A DNA stretch of 64,000 nt from an uncultured Opitutia bacterium (GTDB lineage: Bacteria > Verrucomicrobiota > Verrucomicrobiia > Opitutales > UBA953). Below the pieces are notes generated by a model, which made no database searches, had not been told where the DNA came from, and saw nothing but the letters and a program-made list of their open reading frames with translations. The translations under genes were made by a program, and so were the position numbers. Of this stretch, positions 10,347 to 18,110 are shown in pieces (the first letter of the stretch is position 1; each line of letters starts with the position of its first letter). The DNA lies in assembly GCA_945957395.1 (NCBI GenBank), contig CAMFKE010000001.1, positions 62,001 to 126,000 on the forward strand, read 5' to 3'.

Positions 10347-10498
10347 GGTTTTTCGGGGCGGGGTGTAACGGATGGTTTCGCCCGTAATGTCCTCCCGACA
10401 GTCTCCTGCCGGGCGGTCCGGGCTTGAACCCCAAGATTAGCGCCAATCTCCCGCGCCTCAACCGGCGAGGGGGTGTTTGCCGATTTCTTACGCCCTTG

Positions 10499-10527
10499 AA
10501 AAAACTCGGGGTGCGCCGCCGGCGCCC
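10499..10527 (-). terminator. Possible terminator after thiL
   Basis: An imperfect GC-rich stem (10509-10517 with 10521-10527, two bases bulged) is followed on the minus strand by CGAG and six T (10504-10499). It lies about 20 bases beyond the thiL stop. Confidence 0.4.
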
Positions 10528-10546
10528 GCCATGCCGCGCCGCATTC

Positions 10547-11539
10547 CTAGTTCCCGGTCGAATCGGTGGCGAAGTGGTCGAAACCTCGCTCGGCAAGCGG
10601 CTCCCCGGTCTCGTCGTAGAGGGCGCCTTGGTCGAGCCCGGTCGCCGCCGGCACGATGCGGCCCACCCGGGTGAGCCTGACCTCGGGGAATCGTTTTGCG
10701 AAATCGGACTCCATCCCGTCGGCGCCAGCGGGATCGACGATGAGCAGAAGCTCGTAGTCCTCGCCGTCGTTGAGCGCATGGTGGACGGCCGTCAGGCCGC
10801 TCTTGGTCGCCACGGCCAGGCAGTCGGCGGAAAGGGGCAGGGCGGCGGTGTCCACGAGCGCGGCGGTGCGAGGGGGCAGCAGGACGGGGAGGTCCTTGCC
10901 AAGGCCGTCCGTCAGGTCCATACCCGCGCGAACAGCCGGGTGTGCGGCGAAAAACCTGCCTTCGGGCACGCGCGGGGTGAACGCGAAGTGCTTGCCCAGG
11001 ATGGAGCCGCCCAGGGAGCCCGTCACATAGACGAAGTCGCCGGCGCGGCCGCCCGTGCGCAGCATCGGTTTTTCGGCGAAGCCGGTTAGGGAGAGTGAGG
11101 CGGCGAAGGTGCCCGCGGGCATCTTCGCGAGGTCGCCGCCGGCGAGTTTGACGCCTTGCGAAAGGCAGGCTTGGCCCACGCCGATCATGAATTTTTCCAA
11201 CCAGGCGGCGGACACGTCCGGCCCCATGAGAAGCGCCAGCACCGCGTCGGTGGGGTCGCCTCCCATGGCCGCGATGTCGCTCACATTGCGGTTCACGAGT
11301 TTTCGACCCGCATCTTCCGGCGACACCGAAGCGTCGAAGTGGCGTCCCCATATCACCGAGTCGGTGGTGACCAGTCGGCGACCGGGGGCGGGGTTCTCCG
11401 CCAGCACCGCGCAGTCGTCGCCGGGGCCTTCGGGCGCCGCCGGGGCCGCCGCGCCGAGGGCGACGAGGAGCCGCCTCACGAGCGCGATCTCTCCCGCATG
11501 GGCGATGGATTCCGTCGGGACCGGCGTGAAGGGCGACAT
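10547..11539 (-). CDS. thiL: Thiamine-monophosphate kinase
   Basis: Phosphorylates thiamine monophosphate to thiamine diphosphate with ATP in the last step of cofactor synthesis. 330 residues, in the family range. PurM/ThiL-fold motifs are GPGDDCAVL, LVTTDSVIWGRHF, NVSDIAAMGGDPTDAV, KLAGGDLAK, AGMDLTDGLGKDLP and HHALNDGEDYELLL, whose Asp residues bind metal and nucleotide. The start is the ATG at 11539. It is the last gene of a tight minus-strand series, pyrC then CPBP protease then thiL, with gaps of 19 and 24 bases, so it is probably co-transcribed with them. Confidence 0.95.
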   Translation of the reverse strand: MSPFTPVPTESIAHAGEIALVRRLLVALGAAAPAAPEGPGDDCAVLAENPAPGRRLVTTDSVIWGRHFDASVSPEDAGRKLVNRNVSDIAAMGGDPTDAVLALLMGPDVSAAWLEKFMIGVGQACLSQGVKLAGGDLAKMPAGTFAASLSLTGFAEKPMLRTGGRAGDFVYVTGSLGGSILGKHFAFTPRVPEGRFFAAHPAVRAGMDLTDGLGKDLPVLLPPRTAALVDTAALPLSADCLAVATKSGLTAVHHALNDGEDYELLLIVDPAGADGMESDFAKRFPEVRLTRVGRIVPAATGLDQGALYDETGEPLAERGFDHFATDSTGN

Positions 11540-11563
11540 GGGGGCGGCCTGGTTTTATGCCTC

Positions 11564-12412
11564 TTAGGCGACGGCTCCGGGGGCGAGCACGGCCCAGGTG
11601 ACGGTGGAGAGGTTGAACAGGGCGTGCACGACGATGGGCACGCGCAGGTCGGCGGTGGTGTCGTAGAGCCAGGCGAGCCAGGCGCCGAACACGGCCAGGG
11701 GGAGGAAGGCGAACACGCTCAGGTGAATGGCGCCGAAGATGGCGCCGCATGCGGCGTAGGCGGCGTAGCGCGGCAACTGGGCGCGCAGGAAGGCGAAGAG
11801 GCCGTTGCGGTAGAAAAGCTCCTCGTGAACCGGGGCGAAAGCCACGGCGCCGAGAAGGAACGGCACGATTATCCGCCAGTCGCGAGCCCTCGCGATGAAC
11901 GCCACCGAGTCCTGCGCCTTGGCGTAGTCCGGCGCGCCCGCCTTGTGCGCCAGCCACAGCAAGCCGCTCCAAAGCAGCGCCGAGAGGCTCACCATGAACA
12001 TGGCTCCGGAAAATCCGCGCACCAGCCCGCCCGGCGTGAAACCGAAGTCACCGGGCGGCTTCACCCGATGCGGCCGCTGCGGCGAGATTTCCGGGGTGAA
12101 CCGGCGCATGCCCAGCAGGACCATCGCCATGAGCGCGGGGTTGAACAGCGTGAACAGGGCGCGGCGCATCGCGTCGTCGCTCCCGGAGAGCTCCCGCGCG
12201 AGTCCACCGGCGAGTCCTATGGCCACCAGCCACGCCGCGGCGTAGACCGCGAAATAGACCACGACGGCGAAGCCTTCGCCCGTCCATCCCGTGCGACCGT
12301 CCGGCTCGCGCCCGAGCGCCCGGCGTGAGCGCCAAAGCAGGGATGCGCCCGCCACCGCCCAACCGATCTGCCAGATCAGGTAGAGCGAGTCGGGGGAGAG
12401 GCTTCGTTTCAT
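11564..12412 (-). CDS. CPBP-family intramembrane metalloprotease (CAAX-like)
   Basis: 282 residues with about seven hydrophobic segments. The family hallmarks are present: HEELFYRNGLFAFLR (EExxxR-type motif 1, catalytic glutamates), FGAIHLSVFAF (motif 2 His) and VPIVVHALFN (motif 3 His/Asn). CPBP (Abi) enzymes are glutamic intramembrane proteases. In bacteria many have unknown substrates, and some handle bacteriocin immunity. No bacteriocin-like peptide is nearby. It sits between pyrC and thiL in one probable operon with no obvious functional link to either. The ATG at 12412 gives a positively charged N-terminus ahead of the first helix. Confidence 0.85.
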   Translation of the reverse strand: MKRSLSPDSLYLIWQIGWAVAGASLLWRSRRALGREPDGRTGWTGEGFAVVVYFAVYAAAWLVAIGLAGGLARELSGSDDAMRRALFTLFNPALMAMVLLGMRRFTPEISPQRPHRVKPPGDFGFTPGGLVRGFSGAMFMVSLSALLWSGLLWLAHKAGAPDYAKAQDSVAFIARARDWRIIVPFLLGAVAFAPVHEELFYRNGLFAFLRAQLPRYAAYAACGAIFGAIHLSVFAFLPLAVFGAWLAWLYDTTADLRVPIVVHALFNLSTVTWAVLAPGAVA

Positions 12413-12431
12413 GTCCGGCGTCGCGTGTCGG

Positions 12432-13727
12432 TCAGACCACGACCCTGCCGTCGCTCACCACGGCGCGACCACCCACGAAGGTGTGCGTGACGCGGCCTCG
12501 CAGCTTGCGACCGGCCAGCGGCGTGTTGCGCGACTTGGATTGGAATTTCGAGGGGTCCACCGTCCATGCGGCGGCGTGGTCGAACACCGTGATGTCGGCG
12601 GGCTTGCCGGGCGTGAGCGTGCCGGCGTCGAGCGCGAGCACGCGGGCGGGGCCGACGGTGAGCTTTTCCACAAGCAGCGGGAGCGGGGCGCCGGCGCCGT
12701 GCACGAGGGCCTCAAGCGAGGCGGCGAGAGCGGTCTCCAGGGAGATGGCGCCGACCGGAGCGTAGTCGAACTCGCAGTCCTTCTCGGTGGGCGTCACGGG
12801 GGCGTGGTCGCTGGCGATGGCGTCGAGCGTGCCGTCCATCAGGCCGGCGATGAGCGCGAGGCGGTCGCTCTCCTCGCGCAGGGGCGGGTTGAGCTTGGTG
12901 TTGGTGTCGTAGGAGGTGCAGGCGGCGTCCGTGAGCAGCAGGTGCTGAGGGGACACCTCGGCGGTCACGCGCACGCCGCGCGCTTTGGCCAGGCGAACCG
13001 TCTCCACCGCGCCGGCGGAGCTGAGGTGCTGGAGGTGGATGCGCGCGCCGGTGAGTTGGGAGAGGGTGCAGTCGCTCGCCGCCACCACATCCTCGGCGGC
13101 GCGGGGCCAGCCGCGCAGGCCCAGGCGCAGGGAGAGGGCGCCTTCGTGCATCTGGGCGCCGTCGGTCATGGACGAGTCCTGGCAATGGTCGCAGACCACG
13201 AGGTCGAACATCGCGGCGTACTCGAGGGAGCGGCGCATGATCTCGTTGTTGGAAACGCCGGAGTTCGTGTCGGTCACGGCGACCACGCCGGCCTTCTTGA
13301 GCGTGCCGATGGGCGCGAGCTTTTCGCCCTTGTGGCCAAGCGTGATGGTGCCGGTGGGCAGCACGCGCACCACGGCTTCGCGCGAGGCGATGTCCTTGAT
13401 GAGCTGCACCGTGCCGGCGTTGTCGGCCGGCGGGTTGGTGTCCGGCATGCACACCACGGTGGTGAAGCCGCCGGCGGCGGCCGCTCGCGAGCCCGAGGCG
13501 ATGGTCTCGCGCGCGGTGCCGCCCGGTTCGCGCAGGTGCGCGTGCAGGTCGACGAACCCGGGCGACACCACTTTGCCGGTGGCGTCCACCACGACGGCCG
13601 TCGCCTTTTCGGCGTCGGTCAGGCCGTCCACGAGGATACCGTCGCGCGCGAAAACATCGCCGACGGCGTCACGGCGATTGGCCGGGTCGATGACGCGGCC
13701 GTTGCGAATCCAAAGGCAGGAAGACAT
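12432..13727 (-). CDS. pyrC: Dihydroorotase (class I, zinc enzyme)
   Basis: Cyclises N-carbamoyl-aspartate to dihydroorotate in pyrimidine synthesis. 431 residues from the ATG at 13727, chosen because MSSCLWIRNGRVIDP matches the family N-terminus; the frame is open further upstream to 13865. Metal and active-site motifs are GFVDLHAHLREPG (HxH zinc pair and substrate Arg), VVCMPDTNPP, TLGHKGEKLAP, HLQHLSSAGAV, and IASDHAPVTPTEKD with the catalytic Asp. The C-terminus GKPADITVFD and NTPLAGRKLRGRVTHTFVGG is typical. No Shine-Dalgarno site is visible. No aspartate carbamoyltransferase gene is next to it in this window. Confidence 0.95.
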   Translation of the reverse strand: MSSCLWIRNGRVIDPANRRDAVGDVFARDGILVDGLTDAEKATAVVVDATGKVVSPGFVDLHAHLREPGGTARETIASGSRAAAAGGFTTVVCMPDTNPPADNAGTVQLIKDIASREAVVRVLPTGTITLGHKGEKLAPIGTLKKAGVVAVTDTNSGVSNNEIMRRSLEYAAMFDLVVCDHCQDSSMTDGAQMHEGALSLRLGLRGWPRAAEDVVAASDCTLSQLTGARIHLQHLSSAGAVETVRLAKARGVRVTAEVSPQHLLLTDAACTSYDTNTKLNPPLREESDRLALIAGLMDGTLDAIASDHAPVTPTEKDCEFDYAPVGAISLETALAASLEALVHGAGAPLPLLVEKLTVGPARVLALDAGTLTPGKPADITVFDHAAAWTVDPSKFQSKSRNTPLAGRKLRGRVTHTFVGGRAVVSDGRVVV

Positions 13728-13941
13728 GGGGCAGGAGAGGAATGGGGAATGGCGCGGGAGGGAAGCGGAAAGAGCGGCCGAGAGGGGGCTCTCGGGCCGG
13801 GTTTTTCGGGACGGGTTTCGGGTGAAATCCCCGGCGGCGCCAACGGCCCGGCGGGCGGACGGCATGAAGACACGAAGCCGCCGCCGCGAGTGGATCGCGG
13901 GGGCGGCGCAAGCGTCGGCGGTCCGTCGGGTTCAATTCCGG

Positions 13942-16617
13942 TTAGCCGGCGATTTTCTCCACGCGCACGGCGGTCACCTTGTATTCGGGCGCGCCGGTCA
14001 CGCCGTCGCGCACCTGCCCGGTCACCCGGTTGATGGAAACGGCGGAGTGGTGGAAGGTCGCGAAGAGTTCGCCACGCTTCACCGTCGCGCTCACGCGGAC
14101 CGGAATCTCGGTGGCCCCGTGCCGGCTGCGCACGCGCACCCGTTCGCCGTCGTTCACCCCCAGCCGCGCGGCGTCCTCGGCGCACATGTCGAGCGTGTCG
14201 GTGGGTCGCAGCAGCGCGTTGGGTGTGCGCATCGTCATCGTGCCGGCGTTGAACTGGTACAGGCAGCGTCCGGTGATGAGCAGGAACGGGAATTCGGCGT
14301 TCACGGTCTCGGGCGTGGGCGTGTACGCGATGCGCCGCAGCGTGGCGCGCGGCCCGTGCGGGAAGGCCCGCTCGTGCAGGATGGTGGTGCCGGGGTGCGT
14401 CTCGCTCGGGCATGGCCACTGGATGCCGACGGAGGCGTCCATGCGCGGGTAGGTGATGCCGGCGCCGGCGGGCCAGACGCGCCGGATTTCGTTCCAGATG
14501 TCCTCGGCGGAGGCGTATTCGAAGCCGTCCGTCCGGCCCATGGCGCGCGCCACGCGGGAGATGATTTCCCAGTCCGGCTTGGCGAGGCCGGGGGGCTCGA
14601 CCGCCTTGCGCACGCGCTGGATGCGTCGCTCGGCGTTCATGAAGGTGCCTTCCTTTTCAAAGGCCGACGCGGCGGGCAGGAATACGGACGCATGCCGTTT
14701 CGCGAGCTCGTTGAAAAACATGTCCTGCACCACGACAAAGCCGATGTTCCCGAGGTGGCTGTCCGTGAGCTCGGAGCCCGGGTTGGTGAACGCGATGTCG
14801 TAGCCGATGGCCCACAGCGCCCTGAGCTTCCGGGCGCCGGCGGCGTCCATCATCTGCATCATGTTGAGCCCCGGGCTTGTCGGCACCGGGGCGCCCCACA
14901 CCGATTCGAAGTGGGCGCGACCGGCGTCGAGCGAGGCCGCGCCGGTGAGGCTTGCGGGCTCGCACCCCATGTGGGCCGCTCCCTGCACATTGTTCTGCCC
15001 CCGCAGCGGGTTCATGCCCGTGCCGGGTTTGCCGAAGTTGCCGGTGAGCAGCGCGAGATTGGTGAGCGCCATGACGCCCTCGGTGCCCTGCAGGTGCTCG
15101 GTCATGCCGAGTCCGTGCAGGCACATGGAAGGCTTGCCGGTCGCATACAGTCGCGCGGCTTCGCGGATGAGCCCGGCGTCCACGCCGCAAAGCTCCGCGA
15201 CCTTTTCCGGCGCGAAGTCGCCGATGTGTTTTTCAAAGTCCTCCCAGCCGTCGAGTCGGTCGCGCAGCGCGTCGGCGTCCGCCAGGTTTTCCTGCACGAT
15301 CACGCAGGCCATGGCGTTGAACAAGGGGACATTCGTGCCCGGGCGAAGCGCCAGGTGGAGCGTGGCGTGTTCGGCGAGCTCGGTGCGGCGCGGGTCGACC
15401 ACGATGAGCTTCGCGCCGCGCAGGGCGGCGCGCAGGATGCGCTTGCCCACAATCGGGTGGCTTTCCGTCGCGTTCGCCCCGCACACGAGAAGGGTGTGGG
15501 CGAGCTCGATGTCGTCGTAGGAATTGGTCGCCGCGCCGGTGCCCAGCACCGTCTTGAGGGCTGCGGCCGACGGCGCGTGGCACACGCGGGCGCAGCAATC
15601 CACATTGTTCGTGCCCAGCACGACGCGCGCGAACTTCTGAGCCAGATAGTTCTCCTCGTTCGTGGCGCGAGCGCTGCCCAGCACCCCCACGCTGTCCGGC
15701 CCGTGCTCCGCGACGATGCGGCGCAGGTTGGTCGCGATATGGGCGACGGCCTCGTCCCACGAGGCTTCGCGCCAGGCGCCGTTTTCACGAATCATAGGGG
15801 AGGTCACGCGGTCGTCGGCGTAGGCGAAGTCGTGCGCATACCGGCCTTTCACGCAGAGCAGCCCCTTGTTCACCGGAGCGTCGGGCGCGGGCAGGATCTG
15901 CACGACGCGTCCCTCCCTCGTGCCGATCAGCGTTTCGCAGCCCACGCCGCAGTAGGGGCAGGTGGAGCGGGTCCAGGCGGTGGGGGCTCCGTGGCGAAGC
16001 ACGCTGCTGTCGGAAATCGCGCCGGTGGGGCAGGTGTCGGAGCACGCGCCGCAGCCCACGCAGGAGCTTTGATCCAGTGTGGAGCCGGAATCCGGAATCA
16101 CGCGCGTGCTCTCGCCGCGCCCGCGCACACGCCACACCGACTTGCCCTGGGCGATCGTGCAGATGCGCACGCAGCGGAAGCAGGCGATGCATTGGTTCAG
16201 GTCCACGCGCAGGTAGGGGTGCGAGTCGTCGATCGCCACTCGCGAGCCGTCGCCGCGCATGGCGAACTCCATGCCGTATTGCTTCAGGAGCCGCAGGAAC
16301 GGTTTATCCGGGTGCCGCACGATCGCCTCGCGCGGCAGGTCGCGCGCGAGCATGCCCAGGAGCGTGCGCCGGTCGCGCTCGATGTCCGCCGGGTGCGTCT
16401 CCACGCGCATGCCCTCCACGACGCTTGTCGAGCACGCCGCCACGGCGCGGGACTCGTCGTTGACGCGCACCAGGCAAAGGCGGCAGGCGCCGCATGCGGG
16501 GAGTCGCTCGTCGGCGCAGGCCGAGGGGAGGGCGATGCCGAGTCGGCGCAAGGCCTGGAGGAGGTTGAGCCCGGAGGGCACCTCGCGCGGGGTCGAATTG
16601 ACGGTTATGCGAAGCAT
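13942..16617 (-). CDS. Formate dehydrogenase catalytic subunit, molybdopterin and Fe-S, cysteine type
   Basis: 891 residues. Oxidises formate to CO2, or the reverse, at a Mo or W bis-molybdopterin centre. Order of modules: [2Fe-2S] ferredoxin domain (Cys34, 42, 45, 48 in the span 34-48); two [4Fe-4S] motifs at 143-153 and 186-196 (CIACFRCVRIC, CVGCGACSDTC); molybdopterin [4Fe-4S] motif CPYCGVGC at 220-227 with GLLCVKG near 255; catalytic domain; and a C-terminal molybdopterin-binding domain. The metal-ligand position is cysteine (CARVCHAPS, Cys346), not selenocysteine. No cysteine occurs between residues 63 and 142, so the His/Cys-ligated cluster found at this place in NuoG-like subunits is missing. 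It overlaps the upstream NuoF-like gene by 13 bases. No fdhD or cofactor genes are nearby. Confidence 0.9.
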   Translation of the reverse strand: MLRITVNSTPREVPSGLNLLQALRRLGIALPSACADERLPACGACRLCLVRVNDESRAVAACSTSVVEGMRVETHPADIERDRRTLLGMLARDLPREAIVRHPDKPFLRLLKQYGMEFAMRGDGSRVAIDDSHPYLRVDLNQCIACFRCVRICTIAQGKSVWRVRGRGESTRVIPDSGSTLDQSSCVGCGACSDTCPTGAISDSSVLRHGAPTAWTRSTCPYCGVGCETLIGTREGRVVQILPAPDAPVNKGLLCVKGRYAHDFAYADDRVTSPMIRENGAWREASWDEAVAHIATNLRRIVAEHGPDSVGVLGSARATNEENYLAQKFARVVLGTNNVDCCARVCHAPSAAALKTVLGTGAATNSYDDIELAHTLLVCGANATESHPIVGKRILRAALRGAKLIVVDPRRTELAEHATLHLALRPGTNVPLFNAMACVIVQENLADADALRDRLDGWEDFEKHIGDFAPEKVAELCGVDAGLIREAARLYATGKPSMCLHGLGMTEHLQGTEGVMALTNLALLTGNFGKPGTGMNPLRGQNNVQGAAHMGCEPASLTGAASLDAGRAHFESVWGAPVPTSPGLNMMQMMDAAGARKLRALWAIGYDIAFTNPGSELTDSHLGNIGFVVVQDMFFNELAKRHASVFLPAASAFEKEGTFMNAERRIQRVRKAVEPPGLAKPDWEIISRVARAMGRTDGFEYASAEDIWNEIRRVWPAGAGITYPRMDASVGIQWPCPSETHPGTTILHERAFPHGPRATLRRIAYTPTPETVNAEFPFLLITGRCLYQFNAGTMTMRTPNALLRPTDTLDMCAEDAARLGVNDGERVRVRSRHGATEIPVRVSATVKRGELFATFHHSAVSINRVTGQVRDGVTGAPEYKVTAVRVEKIAG

Positions 16618-17996
16618 GCGGAAATCTCCCTGGGGTAATGGCGTGAAAGGCTTTGGGCGAACTCGGCGAGTCCGCCTCCGAGGCCGCAAAGGCTGGTGTG
16701 CGCGAGCGCGCTCACCGTGTCGTCCCACTCCTCGCGCGTGAGCCGGTCCGATTTCAGCAGGCGCTCCATTCGCGCTGCGCCGTAGCGGCACGGCGCACAT
16801 TGTCCGCACGACTCGTAGGCGGCGAATGCGACCACATGTTCCAAAAGCTCTCTTATGCTTGTGTCGTCGTCGAAGGCCACCAGCCCGCCGTGCCCGACGC
16901 TCGCTCCGATTTCCCTCAGTTCCTCGAAGCCGAACGGCGTGTCGAGCAGCTCCGGCGGCACGACGCCCGCAAGCGGTCCGCCGACGACGATTCCTCGAAC
17001 CGGTCCCGTGCGCAGCCCGCCGCCGAGGTCTTCGCACAGTCGACGCAGCGTGACGCCGAATTCGACCTCGTAGAGCCCCGGGCGGTTGAAGAGCGAGTTG
17101 AGCGACACGAGCTTGGTGCCGCGGCTGGAAGAGAAGCCGAGGGCGCGGAAGGCGGCGCCACCGCGCTCCACGATCCACGGCAGAGTGGCGAGCGTCTCGA
17201 CATTGTTCACCAGCGTGGGCCGCCCGTGCAGACCGCAGCTCGTGGGGAACGGGGGCCTCACGCGCACCGAGGGGCGGAGCCCTTCGATGGAGTTGAGCAT
17301 CGCGGTCTCCTCCCCGCACACATAGCTGCCGCGCCCCTGCACGAGCGTGATGTCGAACCCGGCGCCGAGGGCGCCGAGCCTGCGGGCCTCGGCCAGCGCG
17401 GCCTCCAGCACGGCCAGCGTGTGCGGATACTCCTCGCGTATGTAGATGATGCCGGACGAGGCGCCCGTGGCGTGAGCGGCGATGGCCATGCCCTCGATGA
17501 GCCGGTGCGGGTGGCGCAGCATGAGCACGCGGTCGGAAAAGGCGCCCGGGTCGCCCTCGTCCGCATTCGCCACCACATATTTGAGTCCGGCGGGCTCCTT
17601 GTGCACCGCGCTCAGCTTGCGCGCCGTCGGGTATCCGGCGCCTCCGCGGCCGCGCAAACCGGACGACTCCACCAGCGCAATCAGCGACTCGGCGGACAGG
17701 GCGCGGGCGCGACGCAGGGCCGAGTAGGGGTCGGCGATGTTGTCGCCCAGCAATACCGGCTCGCTCGCGTCGACTACGACTTGCGGCAGTGCGGCGTCGA
17801 GGTTGGAGGCCGGGCCGGCGTAGCAGCGCCCGAAGCAGTATTCGCGCGGTATGCCCGCGCACGCCTTGGCCCACCGGTCCGGGTTGCGCCGCCGTGCCAC
17901 GAAGCAGGCCAGCCCGAGGCAAAACCGTTCCCGCGCCGGGTCGGCGTGGTGGTAGAACGAGGCGATGTCGTCTTCGGGCGGAACGGGTCGGGGCAT
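16605..17996 (-). CDS. Formate dehydrogenase NAD(P)H-side subunit, NuoF-like with compact NuoE-like head
   Basis: 463 residues. The core is NuoF-like: GRGGAGYPTA at 116-125 (FMN and NADH site), ANADEGDPGAF, YIREEYP, GSYVCGEETAML and a [4Fe-4S] motif with Cys397, 400, 403 and 437 (ESCGQCAPCR, then TSLCGLG). The first 65 residues keep all four ligands of a NuoE thioredoxin-like [2Fe-2S] site (Cys26-x4-Cys31 and Cys54-x3-Cys58) in much less than the usual 150 residues. It should pass electrons between formate dehydrogenase and NAD(P). The pair with the catalytic subunit starting at 16617 is translationally coupled. Soluble Fds-type dehydrogenases have the same division of labour. The start is the ATG at 17996. 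Confidence 0.88.
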   Translation of the reverse strand: MPRPVPPEDDIASFYHHADPARERFCLGLACFVARRRNPDRWAKACAGIPREYCFGRCYAGPASNLDAALPQVVVDASEPVLLGDNIADPYSALRRARALSAESLIALVESSGLRGRGGAGYPTARKLSAVHKEPAGLKYVVANADEGDPGAFSDRVLMLRHPHRLIEGMAIAAHATGASSGIIYIREEYPHTLAVLEAALAEARRLGALGAGFDITLVQGRGSYVCGEETAMLNSIEGLRPSVRVRPPFPTSCGLHGRPTLVNNVETLATLPWIVERGGAAFRALGFSSSRGTKLVSLNSLFNRPGLYEVEFGVTLRRLCEDLGGGLRTGPVRGIVVGGPLAGVVPPELLDTPFGFEELREIGASVGHGGLVAFDDDTSIRELLEHVVAFAAYESCGQCAPCRYGAARMERLLKSDRLTREEWDDTVSALAHTSLCGLGGGLAEFAQSLSRHYPREISACFA

Positions 17997-18110
17997 GGGG
18001 GGAAAACTAAGAGGGAAGAATGAGGAGCGAAGAAGTGGCCGGCGTCCGTCCCCCGCCTGAAAAGCCGGGGCGCCGAATCCCCCTTCTCAATTCTTCGTTC
18101 TTATCCGGGT

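Noticed and set aside
15585-15600. Selenocysteine codon in formate dehydrogenase
   Set aside because: The active-site codon reads as cysteine (RVCH). No in-frame TGA.
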